Positions 44,247-53,092 are shown, counted from the first letter of the stretch. The stretch is 64,000 bases of DNA from Variovorax paradoxus B4 (GCF_000463015.1 NC_022247.1:3348001-3412000); one strand, 5' to 3'. Made by a program: numbers and translations. Notes: a model not told the origin generated them from the letters alone.

Positions 44247-46499
44247 TCAGGCCTTCAGGTGCAGCGCCATCGCCGGATCGCTCACGCTCGGCTTGCCGGT
44301 CTCGACGCGGCCCGCGAAGCGGCGCTCGAAGTTGTCGGCGGTCACGGTGAAGTCGTACCAGTGGCCGCTGTCTTCCAGGCTCCAGTGCAGCATGCCCGTG
44401 GCTCCCGCAGCCACGTCGAGCGACCAGGGGCCGTCGGCGCGGTAGGCGTTGGCCGTGACCGCGACCGTGCCGCTGCCCGTGCCGGCGTTGTGCACCTTCA
44501 CGTAGACCTGGCCCGCGGCCGGGTCGTAGCACACCTGCACCTCGGGCTTGAAGGCCGCGGTGTCGGTCGCCAGCGCATCGCCCTGGAAGCTGCGCACGTA
44601 GCCATTGGTGCTGTAGACCCACAGGTCGTACTTGCCGCTGTCGGTGGCGCCGGTGTTCCAGTAGTCGGCAATCTGCTTGCCGGCCTCCACCGTGTAGCGG
44701 CGCGGAATGCGGTCCAGGTGCAGCTTGTCGTAGACGTGGAACACCGCGCCCTGCTCGCCGGTGTTGCCGAAGATCAGCGACACCAAGCCGCGCGGCTCGA
44801 TGCGCGCGCTGGTGTGCAGCTCGTAGGGCAGCGCGCGCGAAAAGCGCGTGCCGGTCTCCTGGTACAGCGGCTGCGGCGTGGCGGGCGCCTTTGTCACGGC
44901 AGCCGTGTTGGCCAGAGCTCGCTGCGCTGCATTGATCGCGGGATAGTTGCTCGTGTCGGGCAGCTTGGGGACCACCGGATCGTTCGGGCTGACGAAGTCG
45001 AAGCAGGAGGTGAGGTCGCCGCAGACCGCGCGATGCCACGGGCTGATGGCGTCCACCGTGATGCCGAAACGCTTCTCCAGGAACCGGCCCACCGAGGTGT
45101 GGTCGAACACTTGCGAATTGACCCAGCCGCCCTTGCTCCACGGCGACACCACGTACGTCGGCACGCGCGAACTCAGGCCCCATGGGCGAATCTTGCCGCT
45201 GGTGGTGTCGGCGGCGTTCAGGTAGCTGCCCACGGAGGCGTCGAAATACTCGCCATCCAGCGGCACGGTGGACTTGCCCATCAGCTCGCCATTGGCGTCG
45301 TACGACGGCACCGCCGGCATCGCCAGATGGTCGAAGAAGCCGTCGTTCTCGTCGAAGGTCACGAAGAGCGCCGTCTTGCTCCAGACCGCGGGGTTGGACG
45401 TCAGCGCGCTCAGCACATCCGAGATGAAGTCGGCGGCGCCGGCAACGCCTTCGCTGCTGCCGGGATGCTCGGCCAGAGCCTGCGTGGGCAGCACCCACGA
45501 GACCTGCGGCAGGGTGCCGTTCATCACGTCCTGCTTGAGCTGGGCGAGGAAATTGACAGCGCCGTCCGCCGTCGCGGGGCCACCCGTCAGGCCGTGTTCA
45601 TAGATCGGCGAACCCGGCTGCGCGGTGCGGAAGCTCTCGAAGGCCAGGCAGCCGTGCATGGCGCCCGTCCAGTTGTTGTTCATGTTCTGGTAGATGTGCC
45701 AGCTGATGCCTGCCTTCTGCAGTACGTCCGGCAACGTGTTCCATTTGAAGGCGTTGTTGACGTACTTGTAGTTGTAGGCCCCGGTGGTGGGGTCTTTCTG
45801 ACCGGTGCCGTCGGCCTCCTGCCCCCGACCCGCAACCCAGCTCGACGGGCTGGGCCAGCAGCGCGAGTTGACGGGTTCGGAATCGGTGTCCGTGCTGTTG
45901 ATGCCCTTCTTGCGCAGCTCCGGGTTGAAGTTGGAACCCGACCAGAAAATGATGCGGTTCGGGTCGGTGCCGGTGAGGATGGAACAGTGGTAGCCGTCGC
46001 AGATCGTGAATGCATCGGCCAGCGCGAACTGGAACGGAATGTCGTCGCGCAGGTAGTAGCCCATCGTCGCCTGGTTCTTGAACTGAATCCAGCGATCCAT
46101 CTTTCCCTGGTTCCATGCCGCTTGCTGGTCAGGGAAGTTGTGCGGCGTGCCGGATCCGATCAGCGCATTTGCGATCCTGGAATCGCGGCGGAAGGGCTGG
46201 ATCTCCGCGCCGCCGCTGGGATTGGGCTGGAAATACACCGGCTTGCCGCTGGCCAGCGGAATCGGGAAGCGGTCGCCGAAGCCGCGCACGCCGCGCAGGG
46301 TGCCGAAGTAGTGGTCGAAGCTGCGGTTCTCCTGCATCAGGATCACGATGTGCTTGATGTCCTGGATGGTGCCGGTGTCGACAGCGGCCTCGACGGCGAG
46401 CGCCTTGCGGATCACGGGCGGAAGCATCGTCATGGCCGATGCGGCGCCGATGGCGCCCGCCGACTTGCGGAAGAAATCGCGACGGTTGGTGGTGTTCAT
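44247..46499 (-). CDS. Phosphocholine-specific phospholipase C, Tat-exported
   Basis: A 750-residue phosphoesterase-family enzyme of PlcN/PlcH type, start ATG 46499. The leader RRDFFRKSAGAIGAASAMTM carries a twin-arginine motif. The catalytic domain shows 'HIVILMQENRSFDHYFGTLRG', 'GSNFNPELRKKG' and 'FVTFDENDGFFDHLAMP'. Two C-terminal beta domains of the bacterial PLC type complete it. It hydrolyses phosphatidylcholine or sphingomyelin to phosphocholine. The adhesin gene follows five bases after its stop, so the two are probably co-expressed. Confidence 0.9.
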   Translation of the reverse strand: MNTTNRRDFFRKSAGAIGAASAMTMLPPVIRKALAVEAAVDTGTIQDIKHIVILMQENRSFDHYFGTLRGVRGFGDRFPIPLASGKPVYFQPNPSGGAEIQPFRRDSRIANALIGSGTPHNFPDQQAAWNQGKMDRWIQFKNQATMGYYLRDDIPFQFALADAFTICDGYHCSILTGTDPNRIIFWSGSNFNPELRKKGINSTDTDSEPVNSRCWPSPSSWVAGRGQEADGTGQKDPTTGAYNYKYVNNAFKWNTLPDVLQKAGISWHIYQNMNNNWTGAMHGCLAFESFRTAQPGSPIYEHGLTGGPATADGAVNFLAQLKQDVMNGTLPQVSWVLPTQALAEHPGSSEGVAGAADFISDVLSALTSNPAVWSKTALFVTFDENDGFFDHLAMPAVPSYDANGELMGKSTVPLDGEYFDASVGSYLNAADTTSGKIRPWGLSSRVPTYVVSPWSKGGWVNSQVFDHTSVGRFLEKRFGITVDAISPWHRAVCGDLTSCFDFVSPNDPVVPKLPDTSNYPAINAAQRALANTAAVTKAPATPQPLYQETGTRFSRALPYELHTSARIEPRGLVSLIFGNTGEQGAVFHVYDKLHLDRIPRRYTVEAGKQIADYWNTGATDSGKYDLWVYSTNGYVRSFQGDALATDTAAFKPEVQVCYDPAAGQVYVKVHNAGTGSGTVAVTANAYRADGPWSLDVAAGATGMLHWSLEDSGHWYDFTVTADNFERRFAGRVETGKPSVSDPAMALHLKA

Positions 46500-46557
46500 G
46501 GGTGGTCTTTCAACGCGGGGAATGAGGAGCGGATCGGATGGCGATGGCGGTGTCAGG

Positions 46558-46769
46558 GCGCGCACTTGAGGGCGGGCGCGGGTTGCTGGGGCTGGTCGCC
46601 GCCGGGCTGCTGCGGGCCGCCACCGGTGGGCGGCGTCTGGCCCGGAGGAACGATGGGCAGGCCGCCGCCGCCGCCGCCGCCACCACCACCACCGCCGCAG
46701 GCGGCGAGGCCAAGGCACAAGACGAGGCCCGCCGCAGCGAGGCCGTACCGGGAAGAAGCTGTTTTTCAT
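46558..46769 (-). pseudogene. Small lipoprotein gene with an apparent frameshift
   Basis: An ATG at 46769 opens MKNSFFPVR. The frame then becomes an Arg/Trp-rich run, while the next frame reads LAAAGLVLCLGLAACGGGGG and on to a Pro/Gln/Gly-rich tail ending KCAP and a stop at 46558. Joining the two at about 46742 gives a classic lipoprotein: short basic N-terminus, hydrophobic core and lipobox LAAC. In the lipobox frame a TGA overlaps the ATG and no other start exists. It is either a one-base frameshift or a sequencing error in this GC-rich stretch. Confidence 0.55.
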
Positions 46770-46900
46770 GAGGTGTGCCTTTTTGAATCGGAGAGCGTGA
46801 GAAAAGCGAAATCGAAAAGCGAAGGCGAAGCCGCTCCCCTGCGGGCCCGCGAAGGGCTCGCACCGGATCGGAAAAGAGTCGGGGTATGGGGGGCTAGCGC

Positions 46901-47908
46901 TCAGGCATAGCGGCTGCGCAGCCGGGCTGCGACCCTGTCGAGCATGAGGACGGTCAGGAAGATCGCGATCAGGATCGTTCCGACGTGCGCGTAGTTGTAC
47001 ATGTCGTAGCGGCCCTTGAGCTCCTGGCCGATGCCGCCCGCGCCCACCAGCCCCACCACGGTGGCCATGCGCACGTTGCGGTCGAGGATGTACAGCGTGT
47101 AGGCGATGAACTGCGGCATCACCTGCGGCAGCACCGCGAAGCGCATCACCTTGAGCTTGTTCGCGCCGATGGCGCGCAGCGCCTCCTGCGGCTTGTCGTC
47201 AGCGGTCTCGATGTCTTCCGCGTAGAACTTGCCAAGAAAGCCCGCCGAATGCAGCGCGAGCGCCAGCACGCCGGCAATGGGGCCGAAGCCGTAGGCAAGC
47301 ACCAGGAACAGCGCGCTCACGAGTTCGGGCACCGCGCGGAACATGCCGACCACGCCGCGCGCGAGCGTGTAGACGGTGCAGTTGGGCGTGTAGTTCTTCG
47401 CGCTGCACCATGCCAGCGGCGCACTCAGCACGATGGCCAGCAGCGTGGCCCAGATGGCGATCTCGAAGGTCTCGAGCATCTTCACCGCCACGTGCCAGAG
47501 GTAACCGAAGGGCTCCACCAGCACCTCGCGCCGGTCGACCACCTCTTCCATCTGCAGCGTCTGCGGATTGAGCCTGGGCTGTCGCGACTCCTCGGTCTCG
47601 ACGTGCGAGAACCAGGGCAGCCGGTTGCGGTCGAAGCCCTCGATGCGCGAAACCTCGGTGCGCTCCGAGATCTGCGGTGGAAAGAGCGAACGCGCGATGG
47701 TGCCCAGGCCCGACAGCACCTGCGACTGGTCGCGCAGGCCGACGGCCGCGAGCACGCCCTCGCCGGTGAGCGACAGCATGCGGCCCATCTCCACGCGCTG
47801 GCCGGCGAAGAAGCCGACGACGACCACGAGGAACAGCACGACGAGGCTGCGGGTGCCAAAGGGCCGCGGCAGTTCCCAGGCCGACGAGGGACGGGTCAGG
47901 CTGCTCAT
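46901..47908 (-). CDS. phnE: Phosphonate-type ABC transporter permease (PhnE)
   Basis: A 335-residue permease overlapping phnC by four bases. A first membrane helix (about residues 20-40) is followed by a polar loop of roughly 90 residues before the ABC permease core. The core carries the EAA-type segment 'EALRAIGANKLKVMRFAVLP'. PhnE proteins are usually about 260-290 residues, so this one has an enlarged N-terminal loop. With PhnD and PhnC it would import phosphonates, phosphite or phosphate esters. Confidence 0.87.
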   Translation of the reverse strand: MSSLTRPSSAWELPRPFGTRSLVVLFLVVVVGFFAGQRVEMGRMLSLTGEGVLAAVGLRDQSQVLSGLGTIARSLFPPQISERTEVSRIEGFDRNRLPWFSHVETEESRQPRLNPQTLQMEEVVDRREVLVEPFGYLWHVAVKMLETFEIAIWATLLAIVLSAPLAWCSAKNYTPNCTVYTLARGVVGMFRAVPELVSALFLVLAYGFGPIAGVLALALHSAGFLGKFYAEDIETADDKPQEALRAIGANKLKVMRFAVLPQVMPQFIAYTLYILDRNVRMATVVGLVGAGGIGQELKGRYDMYNYAHVGTILIAIFLTVLMLDRVAARLRSRYA

Positions 47909-48726
47909 TGCGCAAGCTCCAGCATGCCGCCGGCGTGCAATGGCAGCATGGCTTCGGGTTCGTTGCCCGGTCCGTACGGCTGCGGCGCAGAGGCCGGGGC
48001 GCGGCCGTAGATCGTATCGAAGACCTTCGGCTCGAAGGCCTCCGGCGCGCCATCGAACACCACCGCGCCCTGGCGCAGCGCCACGATGCGGTCGGCGAAC
48101 TCGCAGGCCAGCTCGATCTGGTGCAGGCTGCACAGCACCGTGGTGCCGCGCTCGCGCGCCTGCCCTCGCAGCAGCGACAGCACGTCGTGGCTGGTCTGCG
48201 GATCGAGGCTGGCCACCGGCTCGTCGGCCAGCACCAGCGGCGGATCGAGCATGAAGGCACGCGCGATGCCCACGCGCTGCTGCTGCCCGCCCGAGAGTTC
48301 GCTCACGCGGCGCAGCAGATGTTGTTCCTGGAGGCCCACCGATTCGATCAGCGCGCAGGCCTTGCTGCGCTGCGCATCGGAGAACAGGCCCAGGAGCGCA
48401 CGCCAGGTCGGCATCGCGGGCAGCGCGCCGGCCAGCACATTGGCGGCCACGGTGGAGCGCAGCACGAGGTTGAACTGCTGGTGGATCATGCCGATGCGCG
48501 GGCGGATGCGGGCGAGCGATGCGGCCGCGATCTGCACGCCTTCGACCTGCACCGCGCCCTGCGTGGGCTTGACCAGCCCGTTGGCCATGCGCAGCAGCGT
48601 CGACTTGCCCGCGCCCGAGGACCCCAGCACCACGCAGAACTGGCCGGCCGGCACCTGCAGCGAGACGCCGTCGAGCGCGCGCGTGCCATCGGCATAGCGC
48701 ATGGCGACCGAATCGAAGTTCAGCAT
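47905..48726 (-). CDS. phnC: Phosphonate-type ABC transporter ATP-binding protein (PhnC)
   Basis: A 273-residue ATPase with Walker A 'LGSSGAGKSTLL', Q-loop 'GMIHQQFNLV', signature 'LSGGQQQRVGIA' and Walker B 'LVLADEPVASLD'. The Q-loop and PhnC-like 'SLHQIELACEFADRIVALR' identify the family. A C-terminal extension of about 40 residues is Pro/Ala-rich. It begins eight bases after phnD. Confidence 0.88.
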   Translation of the reverse strand: MLNFDSVAMRYADGTRALDGVSLQVPAGQFCVVLGSSGAGKSTLLRMANGLVKPTQGAVQVEGVQIAAASLARIRPRIGMIHQQFNLVLRSTVAANVLAGALPAMPTWRALLGLFSDAQRSKACALIESVGLQEQHLLRRVSELSGGQQQRVGIARAFMLDPPLVLADEPVASLDPQTSHDVLSLLRGQARERGTTVLCSLHQIELACEFADRIVALRQGAVVFDGAPEAFEPKVFDTIYGRAPASAPQPYGPGNEPEAMLPLHAGGMLELAQ

Positions 48727-48734
48727 GGCGGTGC

Positions 48735-49670
48735 TCAACGCTCCGCGGCCTTGGCGAGGATGCGGCCCTTGAGCTCGTCGGTCAGCAGGCCGAGCTTCTC
48801 GGCCGCGACGTTGAACTCGTCTTCGGAGAACTTGGTGTCGTAGCCGTCGATCTTGCTGCCGCCGTAGCCGCGGATCATGTCGGGCGTGACGCCGGGGGCC
48901 TTGTTCACCGTCTGGAAGGCGTCCTTCAGCTTGGCCTTGAGCGGCTCGGGCAGCTTCGAGTTGAGCGCGAGCGGCGGGTACGGAATGGCCATGCTCCTGG
49001 CGATGACCTTCATGGTCTTCGGATCGACTGCGCCCTGCTTCACCGCCTTCTCGTAGGAGTCGAACGAGAGCGATGCCACGTCGACCTGGTCCTGCACCAG
49101 CGCGGCCAGGCTGCTCGCGTGGCTGCCGGTCATGCGGATGGCGGAGAGGTCCCTGGCCGGGTCCATGCCCGCGTCCATCAGCATCGCGACCTGGAAGGTG
49201 AAGCTCGAGGCCGAGTTGACGTCGCCGAAGGCCACGCGCTTGCCCTTGACGTCCTTGATGCCTGCGATGGGTGCATTGGCCTTGGCGAACATGCCGGCGT
49301 AGTACACCGAAGCGCCCTTCTCCACGCCCACGGCCAGCAGTTGCGCGCAGCCGCGCTTGTGGGCCTGCACATACGACACCGGGCCAAAGAAGGCGATGTC
49401 GGCGAGCTGGTTGCACATGCCCTCGACCACGGCACCGTACGACTGGCCGACCTTCAGGTCGAAGTTCAGGCCCGTGGTGCGCGTGATCGCGTTGAAGACC
49501 GGCGCGTAGTCGGCCTTGGTGCCCGACTCGGTGCCGCCGTCGGCGGGAATCAGCAGCACGCGCAGCGGATGCTCGCGCGAGCCGTCGGCCACCGATTGCG
49601 CATGGACCGTGGGGGAAAGCGCTGCGGACAGCGAGAGTGCGGCGGCCGCGGCGGCCAGGAGCTTCTTCAT
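48735..49670 (-). CDS. phnD: Phosphonate-type ABC transporter binding protein (PhnD)
   Basis: A 311-residue exported binding protein with a Sec signal peptide ending 'PTVHAQS'. The fold shows the PhnD pattern 'VFNAITRTTGLNFDLKVGQSYGAVVEGM', split by the phosphonate loop, and 'GSHASSLAALVQDQVDVASL', where Ser/His contacts would bind the phosphonate group. It is the first gene of phnDCE, divergent from a HAD hydrolase gene. Confidence 0.88.
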   Translation of the reverse strand: MKKLLAAAAAALSLSAALSPTVHAQSVADGSREHPLRVLLIPADGGTESGTKADYAPVFNAITRTTGLNFDLKVGQSYGAVVEGMCNQLADIAFFGPVSYVQAHKRGCAQLLAVGVEKGASVYYAGMFAKANAPIAGIKDVKGKRVAFGDVNSASSFTFQVAMLMDAGMDPARDLSAIRMTGSHASSLAALVQDQVDVASLSFDSYEKAVKQGAVDPKTMKVIARSMAIPYPPLALNSKLPEPLKAKLKDAFQTVNKAPGVTPDMIRGYGGSKIDGYDTKFSEDEFNVAAEKLGLLTDELKGRILAKAAER

Positions 49671-49853
49671 GATCGGTTCCTTCGTTTCGGATCTGAGTGG
49701 CGAGCGGGTCCATCGCTCGGATGCCGGTGAGCTTAGAAACCGAAGATGACAGGAAAATGAAATTAGCTCAGTACAAAATAACAAATTGATTGAATAATGT
49801 TCAATACAATCCGGCGCCATGGCCGAGATACGGTCGGCCGATACCGGAGATCC
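49671..49853. promoter_or_regulatory. AT-rich divergent region phnD / HAD gene with palindrome
   Basis: The 183-base gap contains an inverted repeat ATTGAA-TAATG-TTCAAT at 49789-49805 and, overlapping its end, a TACAAT -10-like box (49805-49810) reading toward the HAD gene. The dyad is a candidate site for the RpiR regulator encoded downstream. GGAG at 49846-49849 is the HAD gene ribosome-binding site. Confidence 0.45.
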
Positions 49854-50729
49854 ATGAGCACGAAATCCAAGACAGCGACAGGCAATGGCAACGCCAGCAG
49901 CAACGGCACCGCAGTGAACGGCGAATGGCCCACGCGGGCCCGCCACTTGCTGGTCGACCTCGACGGCACGCTGGTGCGCCAGCAGGAAGCGATCGACGGC
50001 GCAGCCGCACTGCTCGCGCACTTTCACGATCGCTACGCCATCGTTTCCAACAACTCCACGCACACGGCGCAGGGCCTGGCGAAGCGGCTGGGCCGGCTGG
50101 GTCTGCGCGTGCCGCCAGGGCGCATCGTGCTGGCCGGCGAACTGGCGGTGCGGCAACTGGCGCAGCAGCACCCCGGCGCCCGCGTGCTGCTGATCGGGAG
50201 TCCGGCGCTCCAGCGGTTTGCGCGTGCCGAAGGCTGCGATCTCGTACAGGAGAGCGCCGACTTCGTGCTGCTCGCGCTCGACATGCACTTCAGCCATGCG
50301 CGGCTCGCCGTCGTCGCGAATGAATTGCTGCGCGGCGCCAAGCTGATCGCGACGAATGCCGACGCCACGCACCCCGGCCCGCAAGGCCGCGTGGTGCCCG
50401 AGACCGGCGCGCTGCTCGCCGCCGTGATCGCCGCGAGCGGCCAGCAGCCCTGGCGCGTGATCGGCAAGCCCGCGCCGCTGCTGTTCGAGGAAGGCCTGCG
50501 CCGCCTGGGCGCAGAGCCCGGCAGCACGGTGGTCGTCGGCGACAACCCGCTCACCGATGCCGAAGGCGCCGCGAGGCTCGGCATGGCGTGCCTGCTGGTG
50601 GGCCAGACACCGGGTGCGGTAGCGCCCACCGTGGCCGGACTGTTCGCTGCGCGCGAAGAAGCGCCTCAGTACCGCTTGAGCGAGAGCACGTCGAAAGTCT
50701 GGCGCAGCGTGCGCACCGAGGTGTCGTAG
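49854..50729 (+). CDS. HAD-IIA family hydrolase (NagD-like)
   Basis: A 291-residue phosphatase-like protein, start ATG 49854 after GGAG; an upstream ATG at 49797 lies within the promoter dyad. HAD motif I is 'LLVDLDGTLVRQ', motif II is 'AIVSNNSTHTAQGLAKRL', and the C2-type cap and motif IV 'VVVGDNPLTDAEGAARLG' follow. Its placement between a phosphonate-type transporter and an RpiR regulator suggests dephosphorylation of an imported phosphate ester. The 3' end overlaps the RpiR gene on the other strand by 64 bases. Confidence 0.85.
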   Translation: MSTKSKTATGNGNASSNGTAVNGEWPTRARHLLVDLDGTLVRQQEAIDGAAALLAHFHDRYAIVSNNSTHTAQGLAKRLGRLGLRVPPGRIVLAGELAVRQLAQQHPGARVLLIGSPALQRFARAEGCDLVQESADFVLLALDMHFSHARLAVVANELLRGAKLIATNADATHPGPQGRVVPETGALLAAVIAASGQQPWRVIGKPAPLLFEEGLRRLGAEPGSTVVVGDNPLTDAEGAARLGMACLLVGQTPGAVAPTVAGLFAAREEAPQYRLSESTSKVWRSVRTEVS

Positions 50730-51586
50730 TCCGAGAGCGCGAGGCAGGCGATCAGCACGTCGATGATCGCCAGCTGTGCGAGGCGGCTCGTCATTGCCTC
50801 GGTGCGAAAGCTGGTCTCGCGCGCCATGGTGAAGAGCACCACGTCGGCAAAGGCCTGGATCGGCGACTTGCCGAAGTTGGTGATGCACACCGTGGAGGCA
50901 CCCGCTTCCTTCGCAAGCCGCGTGGCCGTGACTGTCTCGTGCGTGCTGCCCGAGTGCGAGATGGTGAGCACCGCCACCTTCGAATCGGTGAGCGAGGCGC
51001 TGATGGCCTGCACGTGCGAATCGACCTCCACCTTGGCGTTCAGGCCGATGCGCAGCATGCGGTAGTGGGCGTCTTCGGCGATCGTGGCGGAGCTGCCGAT
51101 GCCATAGATCTCGATGCGCTCGGCCTTGCGGAACAGCTTGACCGCGCGCTCCATCGCCTTCGCGTCGAGCGTGGCCTGCGTGTCGTGCAGCGTCTGCACG
51201 TTGCTCTGGAAGATCTTGCGAATGACCGCGTCGGCCTTGTCCTGCGGATCGAGGTCTTCATGGATGAACTGCACCGGCCGCACGATCTCCTGCGCCAGCG
51301 CGATCTTGATCTGCTGGAAACCGGTGGCGCCAAGGTTCTTGCACAGGCCGACGATGCTCCCCTCGCTCGAGCCGGTGCGCTCGGCCACCTCGCTCACCGA
51401 CATGTGGACCACCTCGCGCGGATTCTTCACGATGAAGTCGGCGATGCGCTGGCCCACCGGGCCGAGGGAGGACCACAGCGTCTCGATGCGCGCCAGCACT
51501 GCCGAGACCTGCCCGTCCGGCGCCTCGGGCGGCGGCGTGGCGGTGGCCTTGGTGCTGGCGGATCGGGGGGTGCTGTTGCGCTTCAT
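50666..51586 (-). CDS. RpiR/MurR-family regulator (HTH plus SIS domain)
   Basis: A 306-residue regulator. The N-terminal HTH_6 domain reads 'SVSEVAERTGSSEGSIVGLCKNLG'. The C-terminal SIS domain, which binds phosphosugars, contains 'IEIYGIGSSATIAEDAHYRM' and 'LTISHSGSTHETVTA'. Such regulators sense sugar phosphates, consistent with control of the neighbouring HAD and phnDCE-type genes. It converges on and overlaps the HAD gene. Confidence 0.88.
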   Translation of the reverse strand: MKRNSTPRSASTKATATPPPEAPDGQVSAVLARIETLWSSLGPVGQRIADFIVKNPREVVHMSVSEVAERTGSSEGSIVGLCKNLGATGFQQIKIALAQEIVRPVQFIHEDLDPQDKADAVIRKIFQSNVQTLHDTQATLDAKAMERAVKLFRKAERIEIYGIGSSATIAEDAHYRMLRIGLNAKVEVDSHVQAISASLTDSKVAVLTISHSGSTHETVTATRLAKEAGASTVCITNFGKSPIQAFADVVLFTMARETSFRTEAMTSRLAQLAIIDVLIACLALSDYDTSVRTLRQTFDVLSLKRY

Positions 51587-51668
51587 GGGCCGCGAGCTTA
51601 CCCGCCAACGGTGGCGGTTTCACGTGCCGGCGCGGGTGGCGCGCATACTGGGCCTCCTTTGCTGCTTC

Positions 51669-51690
51669 GGGGCCTCGCCCGCGAGGCCCC
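51669..51690. repeat. Perfect hairpin upstream of methyltransferase
   Basis: GGGGCCTCG-CCCG-CGAGGCCCC, a nine-base perfect stem with a four-base loop, 12 bases before the methyltransferase start. It has no T-run. It could be a transcriptional pause or an mRNA hairpin limiting translation. Confidence 0.45.
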
Positions 51691-51701
51691 GCACCCCTCC
51701 G

Positions 51702-52385
51702 ATGCCGGGCTACCAAATCAAGCTGGAACGCATCGCCATCGCGGGTGCGGACGACCTCGTCATCCGGTCGCTGCTCGACCGCCAACAGTTCTCCGACCCG
51801 CTGGGCGCGGCCGCCGCGCAAGGCATTTCTTCGGCTTCGTGGCCGATGTTCGGCTTGCTCTGGCCGTCGGGCGCACAGCTGGCTGCGCGCATGGCGATAC
51901 ACCCGGTCGTGCTCGGTGCGCGCGTGCTCGAAATCGGCTGCGGTCTGGCGCTGGCGAGCCTCGTCGGCCATCGCCGCGGCAACGACATGACCGCCAGCGA
52001 CTGCCACCCGCTCACCGCAGGCTTCCTGCTGGAGAACCTTCGACTGAATGCGCTGCCGCCCATGAAGTACCGGCGCGGCCACTGGGGCATGCAGGAGACC
52101 GGGGCCGATGGCGACGTGCATGGCCTGTACGACCTCATCATCGGCAGCGACCTGCTGTACGAGCGCGATGCAAAGGGCCTGCTCGCAGCCTTCGTCGGCC
52201 GCCACGCCAGCCCCGCCGCCGCGGTATGGATCGTCGACCCCGACCGCGGCAACCGGCCGGCCTTCAACCGGCAGATGGCCGAAGAGGGGTTCGGCATGTG
52301 CGAGGAGCGGCTGGACCAGCTGGCGACAGTCAATACCGTGGGCTACAGGGGACGATTGCTGACCTACCGGCGAACCACCGGCTGA
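51702..52385 (+). CDS. Class I SAM-dependent methyltransferase, METTL/methyltransferase-16 family
   Basis: A 227-residue protein from ATG 51702. The SAM motif is 'VLEIGCGLALASLVGHRRGNDMTASDCHP', split by the glycine-rich loop, followed by 'LIIGSDLLYERD'. This pattern belongs to the lysine methyltransferase-like family 16. The N-terminal 'WPMFGLLWPSGAQLA' is also typical. The target, probably a protein lysine, is unknown. The 257 bases after it hold nothing recognisable. Confidence 0.75.
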   Translation: MPGYQIKLERIAIAGADDLVIRSLLDRQQFSDPLGAAAAQGISSASWPMFGLLWPSGAQLAARMAIHPVVLGARVLEIGCGLALASLVGHRRGNDMTASDCHPLTAGFLLENLRLNALPPMKYRRGHWGMQETGADGDVHGLYDLIIGSDLLYERDAKGLLAAFVGRHASPAAAVWIVDPDRGNRPAFNRQMAEEGFGMCEERLDQLATVNTVGYRGRLLTYRRTTG

Positions 52386-52642
52386 GGCCCTATATTCGGC
52401 CGTTCCTCATTCGGAAATGGCTGCTTTGTAGTGAAATCCGCCGGACTCCCTTCTCGCTCGGTCAGACGTCGCGTTTCGGGTCTCCGGGGAAATCACTTGA
52501 TCACCGGCACTCAGCAAGCAGGGACGCCGCCGAATGAATGAGTCTTCGCGAATCACGGACCTGCGAGCCTTCCCATCGGCATTGGCAGAGGATGTAGAAG
52601 CCGTGCTTTCGAGTCGTATGACCCACCCGATGAATTTCCGTC

Positions 52643-52954
52643 ATGCAACCGCCCATTCCCTTTGATTGCCGCCTGCAACTGGCCTCCGACACCCATGTCG
52701 AAATCTATTGGTTCCAGCCGAACGGTTTCGTTCGCGCCGTGCTGGGCACACAAGACGGCCCGCAGTGCGCGCCGCTGTTTCGCTACCGGGTTCTTTCCGG
52801 CGACAGCATCGAGCTGATCGGCTCGGACGGCATCATCGATACGTGGACGAACATCCGCGTCGAAAGCGAGCTGCTGCATGCCGAATCCAAAGGCGAGCCC
52901 AAGGCCTTCCGCATCACGCAGGAAGAAGCCGCCGAAAGGGGCCCGCAGCAATGA
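52643..52954 (+). CDS. Small hypothetical protein
   Basis: A 103-residue reading frame starting 'MQPPIPFDCRLQLASDTHVE' and ending in a Glu/Lys-rich tail. The composition is balanced and looks coding, but no family is recognised. There is no signal peptide or membrane segment. There is a possible overlap (ATGA at 52951-52954) with a shorter frame that shows no coding character. About 97 bases separate it from the 3' end of the group II intron. Confidence 0.5.
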   Translation: MQPPIPFDCRLQLASDTHVEIYWFQPNGFVRAVLGTQDGPQCAPLFRYRVLSGDSIELIGSDGIIDTWTNIRVESELLHAESKGEPKAFRITQEEAAERGPQQ

Positions 52955-53092
52955 AAGTCAAACGGCTGGTGCCGGACGCAATCCGTTCGGGAAGCTGGTC
53001 AACATCCTCGCGCACGCGGCCTGATTCGCACGAACGCTACCGCCACCGCCAATCGGATAGGGGCCGGTCAGCGAAGACCGGTCCCCTCCCAC

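Noticed and set aside
46510-46863. 117-residue frame and an Arg/Trp-rich N-terminal extension of the phospholipase
   Set aside because: Both run through the Gly-codon run of the lipoprotein remnant. The phospholipase has a proper Tat leader from ATG 46499.
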